Source of the DNA: Pseudanabaena sp. PCC 6802
Lineage (GTDB): Bacteria; Cyanobacteriota; Cyanobacteriia; Pseudanabaenales; Pseudanabaenaceae
Direction of reading: 5' to 3'
DNA length: 64,000 bases
Assembly (NCBI RefSeq): GCF_000332175.1
Contig: NZ_KB235914.1
Span: 1,861,368 to 1,925,367, forward strand
The notes beneath the pieces were generated by a model. The model saw only the letters and a list, made by a program, of their open reading frames with translations, did not search any database and was not told where the DNA came from. Shown here in pieces: positions 35,970-45,990 of the stretch. Every line of letters begins with the position of its first letter. Position 1 is the stretch's first letter. Position numbers and translations under genes: made by a program.

Positions 35970-36287
35970 CTACACCCAAGCATTCAAGCGATCGTATAAC
36001 TGGTCGGCGGTTAAAACCCCTTCAATGCGATCGACGGGCTGACCATTTTTGAAGATTACCATCGTGGGTAAGGCGCTAATTCTATATTCAGTGGCGAGGG
36101 CAGGATAGTTATCCGTGTTAATTTTGACAATCTGAGCTTTATCCTGCACTTTAGGGCTGACTTGCTCCAGGATTCCTGCCATAATTTGGCAAGGCCCGCA
36201 CCATGGGGCATAGAAATCAACTAAAAGCGGTAGCTCCGATCCTTGAATCAACTCTTCAAAACTTGCAAATTGCTTCTTAACCGCCAT
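35970..36287 (-). CDS. trxA: thioredoxin
   Basis: A 105-residue thioredoxin with redox motif WCGPC in VDFYAPWCGPCQIM, the cis-Pro block ISALPTMVIFKNGQ and a final GV-rich turn. There is no signal peptide, so it is cytoplasmic. It is convergent with the REC-PP2C gene (7-bp gap) and follows the glycosyltransferase gene by 22 bp. Confidence 0.93.
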   Translation of the reverse strand: MAVKKQFASFEELIQGSELPLLVDFYAPWCGPCQIMAGILEQVSPKVQDKAQIVKINTDNYPALATEYRISALPTMVIFKNGQPVDRIEGVLTADQLYDRLNAWV

Positions 36288-36309
36288 ACATTACTTCCCA
36301 AAGTGTTTG

Positions 36310-37551
36310 TTAATATTTTAAACCTAAATCCCTCATGCCATCTCGTATTATCTGGGCGCGGTTGGAATTATTTTGGCGTTCGTGCAACGCAATTGCTTGC
36401 ACGAACGCAGCGATCGCTTCTTGCATTTGTCCCAGCTTGAGTAGAGTTACACCAAGATTTTGATGGGCATCAGCATACTCGGGATCGAGCGCGATCGCTT
36501 GCCGATAGGCTGAAGTTGCCGATCGCAGTTGGCCTGAAGACTTTAGAGCAATACCGAGGTTGTAAAATCCCTTAGCAAAATCAGGGGCTATTTGGGTTAC
36601 TCGCTGATAGGCAGCGATCGCTTGCTCGTATTTCCCCTGGGCTTGCCAAAGATTCCCTAAGTTATTAAGGGCAGGCAACTTAACAAGATCGGGGACATCC
36701 AGAACTAAAGCCTGCTGGTAACAATTTTCTGCTATTTGCCACTCGCCCTGGTGGCTGCGCGCGATCGCGGCATGATAAAACAACTCAAATTGCACATGGG
36801 GATTGGCATCACTGGATTGGTTCAGGATAGCTATGCCCTGTTGGATTAAATCCAACCCTCGGCTGGGTTCCCCACTTTCCACATATAAAGCACCTAGCTT
36901 GCTGTGCATATAGGCATCGCTGGGAAATTCGGCTAAGTGTTTTTGCATTAAGCGCTTTGCCAGATTTTGCTTCCCCTTCATGTCGATTTCGCTACTTTGA
37001 TAGCCATAGTGTTGGATGCTTACACCCGAGACTTCATAAACCTGCCAGTGGGGAGACTGCTGCCTAATTTTGCTAATACTATCGTCAATGGATTCGTGGT
37101 AGTAACCGCTAAAGTAAATATCCGCTCGTCTTCTAAAGAAGCGCGATACGAGAGAATAGGGGGATTGCTTCGCCTCGATCTCTTGTCTGAGCAGATTTGC
37201 AGATAGACAGTCCCTCTGTTTAACTAGCTGCTTGAGTTTAATTTTTGCAGATGGTTCTAGTTTCTCATCCGCATCCAGAACTAAAATCCAATCGCCAGAA
37301 GCTTGTTGAAGGGAGTAGTTACGTGCAGTAGCAAAGTCATCGCACCAGTCAAATTGAAATACCCTTGCCCCACGTTGCTTGGCAATCATTACCGTATCGT
37401 CAGTAGAGCCAGTATCGACAACGATCGCTTCGTCCACAAAACCTCGCACGCTATCCAGGCAATCGGCAATGCGGTGCGATTCATTTTTGACGATCGCGCA
37501 CAAACTAACGACCGTTGATGTTTTGCCAAATCCTCGGGGCGATCGCGCCAT
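36310..37551 (-). CDS. GT2 glycosyltransferase with C-terminal TPR repeats
   Basis: A 413-residue protein. The N-terminal GT-A domain (about 15-230) has VSLCAIVKNESHRIADCL, VDTGSTDDTV and VLDADE (DxD metal site). The second half has TPR units (ALNNLGNLWQAQGKYEQAIA, GFYNLGIALKSSGQLRSATS, AHQNLGVTLLKLGQMQEAIA). The acceptor is unknown; family members often modify proteins or cell-surface glycans. No signal peptide. It shares its strand with trxA, 22 bp downstream. Confidence 0.88.
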   Translation of the reverse strand: MARSPRGFGKTSTVVSLCAIVKNESHRIADCLDSVRGFVDEAIVVDTGSTDDTVMIAKQRGARVFQFDWCDDFATARNYSLQQASGDWILVLDADEKLEPSAKIKLKQLVKQRDCLSANLLRQEIEAKQSPYSLVSRFFRRRADIYFSGYYHESIDDSISKIRQQSPHWQVYEVSGVSIQHYGYQSSEIDMKGKQNLAKRLMQKHLAEFPSDAYMHSKLGALYVESGEPSRGLDLIQQGIAILNQSSDANPHVQFELFYHAAIARSHQGEWQIAENCYQQALVLDVPDLVKLPALNNLGNLWQAQGKYEQAIAAYQRVTQIAPDFAKGFYNLGIALKSSGQLRSATSAYRQAIALDPEYADAHQNLGVTLLKLGQMQEAIAAFVQAIALHERQNNSNRAQIIRDGMRDLGLKY

Positions 37552-37618
37552 GACTATAGATAAACTAAAGATACCTAGAGCATCTTATCGAAATGTAGCG
37601 ATTCTAGGTAGATTGCTC

Positions 37619-38191
37619 TTATTGGGCATCATCAGAGAAGCTAGCCGGACATTGTGGCTCGTTTGTGGGGATATCGATATCACCGTTACCTATAGGGGCA
37701 TTGCCAGTACTATTTGCCGTACATATTTTATATTTTATTAGGGATTCATTAGCAGCGGTTACCATCACCACAACCCCTGCATAGGATCTGACGGCTACTT
37801 TTTGGGCGGTGGCTTTATTCGTGATTCTGGTCGTGAGTAGTGCCGGATCGCCTTCTGAAGCATACTGGTAGTTTTGCGTTTGGGATGATAGCCCTACGCC
37901 CAGTTTATTAATATCATCGGTGAAAATCAGTTTTTCTGAGTAGTAGGCGTGCTGACCTTTGTTGAGCGCTCCCACATAGGCTTTAGCTTCTGCTTGTCTG
38001 GCTTTAGTAGTTTGATTCAAAAAACTAGGCAGAGCGATCGCCGCCAGAATACCAATAATAATAATTACGACCAGCAGTTCGATCAGCGTAAACCCACCTA
38101 AACCAGACTTTGCCCGCTTTTGGCGGAGATGGTCGAGCATATACACCAGAAACATCTGCCTAAATTTTGACTGCCCAAATTTTGCGTTCAT
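37619..38191 (-). CDS. type IV pilin-like protein (PilA family)
   Basis: About 190 residues from ATG 38191 (MNAKFGQSKF); a longer start adds unrelated residues. A class III leader ends at the peptidase site G-FTLIELLVVIIIIGILAA, with Glu5 present. The pilin helix continues ALPSFLNQTTKARQAEAKAY. The globular part ends with a Cys pair (KICTANSTG and EPQCPASF) that may close a disulfide loop. It would be processed by PilD and assembled into pili or a pseudopilus. The leader is unusually long. Confidence 0.88.
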   Translation of the reverse strand: MNAKFGQSKFRQMFLVYMLDHLRQKRAKSGLGGFTLIELLVVIIIIGILAAIALPSFLNQTTKARQAEAKAYVGALNKGQHAYYSEKLIFTDDINKLGVGLSSQTQNYQYASEGDPALLTTRITNKATAQKVAVRSYAGVVVMVTAANESLIKYKICTANSTGNAPIGNGDIDIPTNEPQCPASFSDDAQ

Positions 38192-38239
38192 ATAATTACC
38201 CCTGCATCGAATGCCCGATCTCATGCCCCCGACATGCAA

Positions 38240-38471
38240 CCAGAATTGTAGAAATCAGAACTTCGCTATTAGAACATAATTGACGAATATTCTGATGCAA
38301 ACAACTTACCCACTTGCTAGCGGTTTTATTTCATATAGCATTAGGCTATTTAACGGAATTTTTACCTATGCAGGCAGATATAACCTTCATCCTAACCACG
38401 TATATCCCGCGATACAAGTTGTAGCTATCCAGTGATAGTTAAAATATTCTGTAAATTTACTTGCGAATTCT
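38240..38471. other. intergenic region between divergent genes
   Basis: AT-rich spacer between the pilin and the ABC1 kinase genes, presumably carrying both promoters. No repeat of the A/B type and no RNA gene recognised. Confidence 0.5.
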
Positions 38472-40424
38472 ATGCCCATTGCCCCAAGTTCAGGATTGCA
38501 GCTCGACCGTTATGATGCCGAAGCCATTGCCGATCGCTATCGACGCATGCCCTTGCGGGTGTGGTGGCGGGGTCTCGGTATCTTTATCCCTATGTTTATG
38601 CTGTACCTGAGGATGTGGTGGGATGCCAAGATGGGGCGATCGGCCCAAATGGCACAAAAGCGCGCCCAAGAGATCAGGCAATTACTCACAAAACTAGGGC
38701 CTGCTTTCATTAAGATCGGACAGGCATTATCCACTCGTCCCGACATTCTGCCGCCAGTATATATGAACGAACTGGCCCAGTTGCAAGATCAATTACCAGC
38801 CTTCCCCAATGAAATCGCTTTTCAATTTATTCGCGAAGAGCTAGGTGCCGATCCCCTTGAGATCTATGCCGAAATTTCTCCTAACGCGATCGCAGCGGCA
38901 TCTTTAGGACAGGTGTACAAGGGCAAATTGCATACGGGTGAAAAAGTGGCGATTAAGGTGCAGCGCCCGGATATTGCCGAAGGTATTGCCCTGGACATGT
39001 ACGTTTTGCGGGGTCTAGCTGCCTGGGCAAAACAAAATTTTAAATTTATTCGTAGCAACCTGGTAGGGATCTTAGATCAGTTTGCCAGTCGCATTTTCGA
39101 GGAGATGGACTATATCCATGAAGGGCAAAATGCGGAAAAGTTTGCTCGATTTTACAGCCAGCAACCAGGAATTTACGTGCCGTTAATCTACTGGCAGTTC
39201 ACCGCCAAGCGCGTCCTGACTATGGAATGGGTGGATGGGGTAAAGCTAACGGATCTAGATAGGATCGGGTCTCTGGGCTTTGATAGTCGAGAAATAATTG
39301 GAGTTGGCGTGGAATGCTCGCTACGCCAGTTACTGGATCGCGGTTTTTTCCACGCCGACCCCCATCCTGGCAACCTCCTGGTCATGAACGATGGCAAATT
39401 GGCTTACCTTGACTTTGGCATGATGAGTCATGTGGAAGCCGACCAGCGCTATGGGTTGATCGAGTCCATCGTACATTTGGTAAATCGGGACTATGAGGCT
39501 TTGGCAAGGGACTACGTGCGTTTGGGATTTTTAGATCCTGGTGTCGATCTCGATGGGATCTCTCCTGCCCTGGCAAAGGTATTTAACGAATCGCTGGATG
39601 TGGGTGTGGCGCAGATGAGCTTTAAAAACATTACCGACCAACTCTCCCAAATTATGTACGACTATCCCTTTGAAGTGCCAGCCTACTACGCGCTGATTAT
39701 TAGATCGCTAGTTACTTTGGAAGGCATTGCCTTAGCAGTCGATCCGAGTTTCAAAGTTTTGAGTCTTGCCTATCCCTATGTTGCCAACCGCATTTTGACC
39801 GATCGCTCGCCGGAATTGCGTAATGCTCTTAAGGATTTGCTCTTTAGCGATGGCGCGTTCCGCTGGACTCGTCTGGAAAATTTACTCCGCAATGCCAAGT
39901 CCAACCAGGACTATAATCTTCGCGAAACCATCGACCAGGTTACCGACTTCTTGCTGTCCGATCGCGGTGAATATATGCGCGATCGCTTAGTGGACGAGTT
40001 AGTCAAGGGAATTGAAGTCGCTACTGCCCAAAGACTGCCAAAATCCTTTAGGAAGATGGCTAATACTAAAGAGCCAGGCAATGCATCCCAGCCAGCAACT
40101 GATACCAGCTTCGATCGCCTGGCTGCAATCTGGTCGATTTTGCAGCAAGATCGGCAGTTGCAACCCCTCGATATCGTACCGATCGCGGGACGCATTTTAA
40201 TGAAGCCGGAAACACAGGAAATGGGACGCAATGTTCTCTCGCAATTGGCACAACGGGCTTTAGCTAGAATAATTCGAGAAATGGTATTGCGCGATGAAAG
40301 GGAAGCCGCCAGTAAATCAGCAAGTAAAACTTCGGCTCGCTCGATCCCTCTTGCTACTGGAGCAGCTAATCCTGCTCCGGTTGGCAAACATCTCAGCCGC
40401 CAGGTAAACGGACGTAGTTGGTAG
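38472..40424 (+). CDS. ABC1/UbiB (AarF) family atypical kinase
   Basis: A 650-residue protein. It has the KxGQ motif (FIKIGQALSTRPDILP), the Ala-rich loop AAASLGQVYKG, VAIKVQRPD with catalytic Lys, DYIHEGQNAEKF, and FFHADPHPGNLLV with YLDFGMM as the metal site. UbiB/ABC1 kinases support quinone biosynthesis and, in plastids, lipid-droplet metabolism. In cyanobacteria the target is probably plastoquinone or tocopherol-related. The C-terminal tail has no clear membrane helices. Confidence 0.92.
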   Translation: MPIAPSSGLQLDRYDAEAIADRYRRMPLRVWWRGLGIFIPMFMLYLRMWWDAKMGRSAQMAQKRAQEIRQLLTKLGPAFIKIGQALSTRPDILPPVYMNELAQLQDQLPAFPNEIAFQFIREELGADPLEIYAEISPNAIAAASLGQVYKGKLHTGEKVAIKVQRPDIAEGIALDMYVLRGLAAWAKQNFKFIRSNLVGILDQFASRIFEEMDYIHEGQNAEKFARFYSQQPGIYVPLIYWQFTAKRVLTMEWVDGVKLTDLDRIGSLGFDSREIIGVGVECSLRQLLDRGFFHADPHPGNLLVMNDGKLAYLDFGMMSHVEADQRYGLIESIVHLVNRDYEALARDYVRLGFLDPGVDLDGISPALAKVFNESLDVGVAQMSFKNITDQLSQIMYDYPFEVPAYYALIIRSLVTLEGIALAVDPSFKVLSLAYPYVANRILTDRSPELRNALKDLLFSDGAFRWTRLENLLRNAKSNQDYNLRETIDQVTDFLLSDRGEYMRDRLVDELVKGIEVATAQRLPKSFRKMANTKEPGNASQPATDTSFDRLAAIWSILQQDRQLQPLDIVPIAGRILMKPETQEMGRNVLSQLAQRALARIIREMVLRDEREAASKSASKTSARSIPLATGAANPAPVGKHLSRQVNGRSW

Positions 40425-40429
40425 ATAAC

Positions 40430-40735
40430 GTGCGGGTCAAACTAGAAAACGAAATACTATTTATCGATCGCGAGGATCTGCCTAACTACAAAAAAGGGGG
40501 GGCAGTTGTGCGGAATAGCTATTTTTGGGCATTAAAGTCAATTGCGGGACGAGCGTCGCGCGATCGCGACTGGGAGTTCGAATCTGAAGTATGGCTGGCT
40601 CTCGCCAGAATGCTCATGTCATTTCGGGAATCTGGCTATCTTTTTCTCAGCGAGACCACACTAGAATTTCCACACCACATCGATGAGATACCTGAGGTGC
40701 TGCGATCGGTTTCAGCTTGGCAAGACCAACCATGA
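40430..40735 (+). CDS. hypothetical protein, about 100 aa
   Basis: A soluble protein (VRVKLENEILFIDREDLPNY, then VRNSYFWALKSIAGRASRDR and FESEVWLALARMLMSF). I do not recognise a family. The GTG start at 40430 is 5 bp after the ABC1 kinase stop; a TTG at 40418 would overlap that gene by 7 bp. Either way it is probably co-transcribed with the kinase. Confidence 0.55.
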   Translation: MRVKLENEILFIDREDLPNYKKGGAVVRNSYFWALKSIAGRASRDRDWEFESEVWLALARMLMSFRESGYLFLSETTLEFPHHIDEIPEVLRSVSAWQDQP

Positions 40736-40740
40736 AACTG

Positions 40741-40777
40741 AATTTGCCGCACCCATAGGCATAGGGTGCGGCAAATT
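40741..40777 (+). terminator. strong hairpin after the ABC1 kinase operon
   Basis: AATTTGCCGCACCC (40741-40754) pairs perfectly with GGGTGCGGCAAATT (40764-40777). It lies 5 bp after the last gene of the plus-strand unit. No T-run follows, so it may be a bidirectional or factor-assisted terminator between convergent genes. Confidence 0.55.
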
Positions 40778-40884
40778 CAAGAACGATTGATTGTACGGTT
40801 TAGGGGCATTAATCGCGGGGGCGGGGCAACCACAGGGGGGATTGCCCCTACAGGAAATCGATCTATGAGAAATCTCCCGAGTAT

Positions 40885-41712
40885 CTAGCTTACTTTGCCG
40901 TAGAAAACGCCACGAATCTTGACTTCATGGGGCTCGACCGCGCCTAGATCGGTGCCAGAGAACTGTTCGCACTCAAACGTACCAGCAATTTCTCCTGTCT
41001 CGCTGCTTAATTTAGCAATTTGCAAAGACATATCGCCCTTGTAGGTGGTATCGTCCTTTACGCTCTTCTTCCCAAATTCATCGCGTCTGGCTGGTAGGGC
41101 TTCAGCGGCATCATAGCCGATTGATAAGCCGCGTCCTTTAGGATCGATGAAGCTAGGGCCGCGATAAGTAGGAACATCGGTTGTGCCCTCAAAGTTAGCA
41201 GAGGTGCCGATGCCATTCAGGCCAGGTTGAGTCTTAGCTTTGTATCCCTTGATGGTAAATAAGATGGCAATGCGTTCTCCACCTGGCATTTGCACGGTGA
41301 TGGGTTGATAATCTAGACCTTCTTTTTCCTCAAGTGTCAGGCTACCATCTGATTGCAGGGTAACATCGGCTTGAACATAGTCAAGGCTAGTAGTCTTGCG
41401 AGTTACCAACTTAGCAGGCACAAATTCCGGAGCTTTACGCTTACTAGCTGACTCTTCTTTGACGTAAAATTCCGTTGGTTGCAGGCATAAATCGGTAATT
41501 TTCACGGTTTTGCCTGGTTCCATCGGAATCAAACCGCGCCCCCGAGTGCTACCTGCAATTTCAGGACAAAGGTTTGCCAACCCCGTACCTCTAACCTGGT
41601 CGTAGGTAAGACCGTCGTGGCGCTCAACCGCGATCGCATTACCTCCGAATGCAAGTGTGAATAGGCTGATACACAAGACTAAAATAACTCTAATAAAATA
41701 GCGATGATTCAT
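40885..41712 (-). CDS. psbO: photosystem II manganese-stabilizing protein
   Basis: A 275-residue precursor with a signal peptide (hydrophobic residues 7-28, ending GNAIAVE). The PsbO signatures follow: LTYDQVRGTGLANLCPEI, the second Cys in KITDLCLQPTEFYVKEE, and PSFIDPKGRGLSIGYDAAEA. It binds the lumenal side of photosystem II and stabilises the Mn4CaO5 cluster. Its presence establishes an oxygenic phototroph. Both disulfide cysteines are present. Confidence 0.96.
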   Translation of the reverse strand: MNHRYFIRVILVLCISLFTLAFGGNAIAVERHDGLTYDQVRGTGLANLCPEIAGSTRGRGLIPMEPGKTVKITDLCLQPTEFYVKEESASKRKAPEFVPAKLVTRKTTSLDYVQADVTLQSDGSLTLEEKEGLDYQPITVQMPGGERIAILFTIKGYKAKTQPGLNGIGTSANFEGTTDVPTYRGPSFIDPKGRGLSIGYDAAEALPARRDEFGKKSVKDDTTYKGDMSLQIAKLSSETGEIAGTFECEQFSGTDLGAVEPHEVKIRGVFYGKVS

Positions 41713-41832
41713 GATTAACCTCTTGATTAATTTCCAGGAAAGCTGAAATAAACCATTTTTAAAATTTTCTCGATAGACTGACTGAGAATAAAAATTCCAA
41801 TCATCATCTTAACGCGCACGAGGACACTTGTT

Positions 41833-42141
41833 TTGGAGCAATTTGAGCAACGCAACTCCCTAGAGCTGAACGCTTTGTCGGAGCAACTACGATCGCTTGC
41901 AAAAAAGTATGAAGGCGACCCCCAGAAACTGCTAGGTATTTTGCGAACCCTGGAGCAGTTACACAATGAGATCTGTGAAAACCTTTTCCAACCTGCTCTG
42001 CCTAATACTCGTCATGGTTTATTTGACTTACTTCAAGATATAGAAGCAAATGGTGGGTGGCCTTACATCTATCGTATAAGGTTAAGTGACCTATGTAGAA
42101 ATTTGATCCAGGCTGAGGAGGAGGATGGGGTTAGGGAGTAA
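41833..42141 (+). CDS. hypothetical protein, about 102 aa
   Basis: A helical, acidic soluble protein ([20 protein letters not shown], then [16 protein letters not shown] and [16 protein letters not shown]). The only start in frame is TTG at 41833. Its 3' end overlaps the convergent aat gene by 11 bp. I do not recognise a family. Confidence 0.5.
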   Translation: MEQFEQRNSLELNALSEQLRSLAKKYEGDPQKLLGILRTLEQLHNEICENLFQPALPNTRHGLFDLLQDIEANGGWPYIYRIRLSDLCRNLIQAEEEDGVRE

Positions 42142-42709
42142 ACCGACAAGGTTGGCTGAGGGCTATTTGTAAAAGTTGTTGGTATTCGCGATCTCCTACT
42201 TCGTAGGCTCCAAACCTTGCCAGGTGGGGGTTCATTAGTTGGGCATCAAATAGGACATAGCCTCTTGCCCTTAAATGTTGTACTAGCTTCACCATTGCGA
42301 CCTTAGAGGCTTCAGGAATGCGATAGAACATGGATTCGCCAATAAATATGCCATTAATCGCAATGCCTAATATCCCGCCAGCTAGCTCCTCACCTTGCCA
42401 TGTTTCAAAGCTATGTGCCCATCCAGCTTGATTTAGGTCGCGATAAACCTGCTTTAGTTCGGGTGAAATCCAGGTGGTCTCCCGGTTAGCGCAGAGGTCA
42501 ACCACCTTATTAAACGCAGCGTTAATTTTGACGCTAAACCGCGCCTGGTTAAGAACCCGTTGCAGCGATCGCGGGTAGCGAAACCGCTCGTCCAGGGGAA
42601 TTAGCGTGCGTTCGTAGGCATAAAACCATGCTAAAGGTTCATTTTCCGACTCCGCCATCAGAAAGTGTCCTTGGGCATAGCCGGAGATCGCAGTGTCAAC
42701 GTCTAGCAT
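42131..42709 (-). CDS. aat: leucyl/phenylalanyl-tRNA-protein transferase
   Basis: A 192-residue protein. It has [60 protein letters not shown] and GESMFYR, the conserved blocks of Aat. The enzyme adds Leu or Phe to N-terminal Lys/Arg of proteins, marking them for ClpS/ClpAP-type degradation by the N-degron pathway. The clpB gene nearby is divergent and not part of that pathway. Confidence 0.93.
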   Translation of the reverse strand: MLDVDTAISGYAQGHFLMAESENEPLAWFYAYERTLIPLDERFRYPRSLQRVLNQARFSVKINAAFNKVVDLCANRETTWISPELKQVYRDLNQAGWAHSFETWQGEELAGGILGIAINGIFIGESMFYRIPEASKVAMVKLVQHLRARGYVLFDAQLMNPHLARFGAYEVGDREYQQLLQIALSQPCRFTP

Positions 42710-42788
42710 TTACAGTCGAGATCGTTGCAAAAGTTTAACAATATTGCCATCAAATAATTAAGAAAATCTTAAGATAACGCCTCGTACA

Positions 42789-42830
42789 AATGAATAAAAC
42801 CGGAAACTATAGCTTCCGGTTTTATTCATT
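42789..42830. terminator. perfect 17-bp hairpin between divergent genes, orphan terminator
   Basis: AATGAATAAAACCGGAA (42789-42805) and TTCCGGTTTTATTCATT (42814-42830) are exact inverse complements around an 8-base loop. On the plus strand TTAAAAGTTTTTT follows; on the minus strand TTTG follows. It lies upstream of both aat and clpB, so it ends no annotated gene. Confidence 0.6.
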
Positions 42831-43266
42831 TTAAAAGTTTTTTAAATTTAATTTTATAGTCAAGACCTTTATATAAGCTGGCCTCGATTCAATGATTCTA
42901 TTCTTACTGAAATTTGCAAAATGTGGGGATCGCTTAATTATTTCTTCATAATTGCTAGAGTAGTCACGCAATTTAAGTAAATATACTCAATTTCCCTGGA
43001 TAAATGCAAATCTTACCTTGTCTCAAGGCATACAAGGTCAATCTCTACCTGGTCAAGCAAGCTTGCACAATTGGCTGTTAGTTTTAACACATTAATTGTT
43101 TAGATATTATTAAAATTCTGGAGCGATCGCTTTAGGCTTGGAATCACTATCCAGGAGCTTTTGTACGGAAACACGCACTTCAGTGTTAAGTAGAACCGCC
43201 CTCTGGCAAATCAGAAACGACCATAAAATAGTCATCAATCCAGCATAGAGACATGAGGATGAGGGT
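42831..43266. other. long leader or possible small-RNA region upstream of clpB
   Basis: A 436-bp stretch without a credible gene. It must contain the clpB promoter, and together with the orphan hairpin at 42789 it could encode a small RNA read leftward. No CIRCE-type repeat was seen. Confidence 0.4.
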
Positions 43267-45894
43267 ATGCAGCCAACCAACCCCAATCAATTCACCGAGA
43301 AAGCCTGGGCGGCGATCGTGCGCACGCCAGAAGTAGTCAAGGCAGCCCAGCAGCAACAAATTGAAAGCGAGCATTTACTAAAAGCCCTACTTGAAGAAGA
43401 AGGACTTGCTACTAGCATTTTTAACAAGGCTGGTGTCAGCGTACAGCGCATTAGAGAGCGCACAGATGAGTTTGTCAACCGCCAGGCCAAAGTTTCGGGT
43501 AGCAACACATCTGTATACCTAGGACACAGCTTAGATAGCCTTTTAGATCGAGCCGAACAGGAACGTAAAGCGTTTGGCGATGACTTTATCTCGATCGAGC
43601 ACTTAATCCTGGGCTATATCAAGGACGATCGCTTTGGGAAGGCATTATTCCAAGAGATGGGATTAGATGGCAACAATCTCCGTAAAATTATCGAACAAAT
43701 TCGAGGCAGCCAAAAAGTGACAGATCAAACACCCGAACAAAAATATGAAGCCCTGGAGAAGTACGGGCGAGATTTAACTGAGCTTGCTAAGGCAGGTCGC
43801 CTCGATCCCGTCATCGGTCGCGATGAGGAAATTCGTCGCACTATCCAGATCCTATCGCGCCGCACCAAAAACAATCCCGTTCTGATTGGCGAACCCGGCG
43901 TTGGTAAAACCGCGATCGCCGAAGGTCTAGCCCAACGTATTCTCAACGGCGACGTGCCTGAGTCGCTGCGCGAGCGCAGGCTGATTGCCCTCGATATGGG
44001 TGCCCTGATCGCCGGTGCCAAATATAGAGGGGAATTTGAGGAACGCCTCAAAGCCGTTTTAAAGGAAGTGACGGAATCCCAGGGGCGAATAATTTTATTC
44101 ATCGATGAAATACACACGGTCGTGGGGGCGGGGGCAACACAAGGTGCGATGGATGCGGGTAACCTGCTCAAGCCCATGCTGGCGAGGGGAGAACTGCGCT
44201 GCATCGGTGCCACTACCCTTGACGAATACCGCAAATACATTGAAAAAGATGCCGCCCTGGAACGCCGCTTCCAGCAGGTCTACATCGATCAACCTGGTAT
44301 TGAAGATACGATCTCGATTTTGCGCGGTCTCAAAGAGCGCTACGAAGTTCACCACGGTGTCAAGATCTCCGATAGTGCCCTGGTTGCTGCTGCCACGCTA
44401 TCCAATCGCTATATCAGCGATCGCTTTTTACCAGATAAAGCGATCGACCTGGTGGACGAAGCCGCTGCCAAGTTGAAAATGGAAATTACCTCCAAGCCGG
44501 AGGAACTGGACGAAATCGATCGCAAAATCCTGCAACTGGAGATGGAGCGACTGTCTCTGAAAAAGGAAACCGATCCCGAATCTAAAGAACGTCGCGAACG
44601 TTTAAGCAAAGAGCTAGCAGATCTAAAAAACGACCAGTCTACGCTCACAGCGCAATGGCAGTCCGAGAAAGAGGTAATCGACAGTATCCGCAAACTCAAG
44701 GAGGATATCGACCGCGTTAACCTAGAAATCCAGCAGGCAGAACGGGACTACGATCTCAACCGCGCTGCCGAGCTAAAGTATGGTAAGCTCACCGACCTGC
44801 AACGCCAACTGCAAGAGTCTGAAACCCGACTGAGCGAGGCTCAAACCACGGGGCGATCGCTCCTGCGCGAAGAAGTCAGCGAAGAAGATATTGCGGAAAT
44901 TATTGCCAAGTGGACGGGCATCCCCGTCAGCAAGTTGGTGGAATCTGAAAAAGAAAAACTCCTGTACCTGGAAGCAGAACTCCACAAGCGCGTTGTCGGT
45001 CAATCCGAAGCCGTCACTGCCGTTGCCGATGCTATCCAGCGATCGCGCGCCGGACTGGCCGATCCCAATCGCCCGATCGCCAGCTTTATCTTCCTCGGCC
45101 CTACGGGGGTTGGTAAAACTGAGCTAGCCAAAGCCCTTGCCGCCTACATGTTCGACACCGAAGAGGCAATGGTACGCATTGACATGTCTGAATACATGGA
45201 AAAACACAGCGTTTCGCGCCTGGTTGGTGCACCTCCCGGCTATGTGGGCTACGAAGAAGGCGGCCAACTCACCGAAGCAATTCGCCGCCGTCCCTATGCC
45301 GTAATTCTGTTTGACGAAATCGAAAAAGCCCATCCCGATGTTTTTAACATCCTGCTGCAAATCCTCGACGACGGTCGGGTAACTGATTCCCAAGGACGGA
45401 CGGTGGACTTCAAGAATGCTGTCATTATTATGACCAGTAATATTGGCTCCCAATATATCCTCGATATCGCAGGCGATGACTCCAAATACGAGGAAATGCG
45501 CTCTCGCGTGATGGAAGCCATGCAAAGCAGTTTCCGTCCCGAGTTCCTCAACCGCATCGACGAAATCATCATCTTCCACGCTCTCCGTCGCGAAGAGTTG
45601 CGTCGCATTGTCAAACTCCAGGTAAAACGCCTGGAGCAAAGGCTAGCCGAACGCAAGATGACGCTCAAGCTCTCGGATGCCGCCTTAGACTTTATTGCCG
45701 AAGTGGGCTACGACCCCGTCTACGGTGCTCGACCGCTCAAGCGCATTATCCAGCGCCAGATCGAGACCCAAATTGCTAAAGCAATCCTCCGCAGCGAATT
45801 CAGCGATGGCGATACCATCTTCGTCGATATCGAAAACGAGCGTCCATCCTTCAAAAAGCTCCCAGCGGACTTACTCGCTACCAGCTCAACCTGA
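43267..45894 (+). CDS. clpB: ATP-dependent disaggregase ClpB
   Basis: An 875-residue hexameric AAA+ chaperone. It has an N-domain (1-145), NBD1 with Walker A GEPGVGKT and Walker [11 protein letters not shown], a coiled middle domain (about 400-530) and NBD2 with GPTGVGKT and [11 protein letters not shown]. Sensor and arginine-finger regions are intact ([17 protein letters not shown]). It rescues aggregated proteins with DnaK. There is no ClpP-binding IGF/L loop, which separates it from ClpC. The length is normal for the ClpB1 form. Confidence 0.96.
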   Translation: MQPTNPNQFTEKAWAAIVRTPEVVKAAQQQQIESEHLLKALLEEEGLATSIFNKAGVSVQRIRERTDEFVNRQAKVSGSNTSVYLGHSLDSLLDRAEQERKAFGDDFISIEHLILGYIKDDRFGKALFQEMGLDGNNLRKIIEQIRGSQKVTDQTPEQKYEALEKYGRDLTELAKAGRLDPVIGRDEEIRRTIQILSRRTKNNPVLIGEPGVGKTAIAEGLAQRILNGDVPESLRERRLIALDMGALIAGAKYRGEFEERLKAVLKEVTESQGRIILFIDEIHTVVGAGATQGAMDAGNLLKPMLARGELRCIGATTLDEYRKYIEKDAALERRFQQVYIDQPGIEDTISILRGLKERYEVHHGVKISDSALVAAATLSNRYISDRFLPDKAIDLVDEAAAKLKMEITSKPEELDEIDRKILQLEMERLSLKKETDPESKERRERLSKELADLKNDQSTLTAQWQSEKEVIDSIRKLKEDIDRVNLEIQQAERDYDLNRAAELKYGKLTDLQRQLQESETRLSEAQTTGRSLLREEVSEEDIAEIIAKWTGIPVSKLVESEKEKLLYLEAELHKRVVGQSEAVTAVADAIQRSRAGLADPNRPIASFIFLGPTGVGKTELAKALAAYMFDTEEAMVRIDMSEYMEKHSVSRLVGAPPGYVGYEEGGQLTEAIRRRPYAVILFDEIEKAHPDVFNILLQILDDGRVTDSQGRTVDFKNAVIIMTSNIGSQYILDIAGDDSKYEEMRSRVMEAMQSSFRPEFLNRIDEIIIFHALRREELRRIVKLQVKRLEQRLAERKMTLKLSDAALDFIAEVGYDPVYGARPLKRIIQRQIETQIAKAILRSEFSDGDTIFVDIENERPSFKKLPADLLATSST

Positions 45895-45904
45895 CGAGCA
45901 GTAA

Positions 45905-45968
45905 GGGTTTAGCATTTGTCTGGTAATCTCTGCCTTAAACGCAGGTATTCGTTACAAATGCTAAACCC
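45905..45968. terminator. bidirectional terminator hairpin between clpB and menG
   Basis: GGGTTTAGCATTTGT (45905-45919) pairs exactly with ACAAATGCTAAACCC (45954-45968), and an inner CTGC/GCAG stem folds the 34-base loop. It separates two convergent genes and can act in both directions, though no long T-run follows. Confidence 0.6.
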
Positions 45969-45990
45969 CAGCGGCATCCCCACCCCCCAT

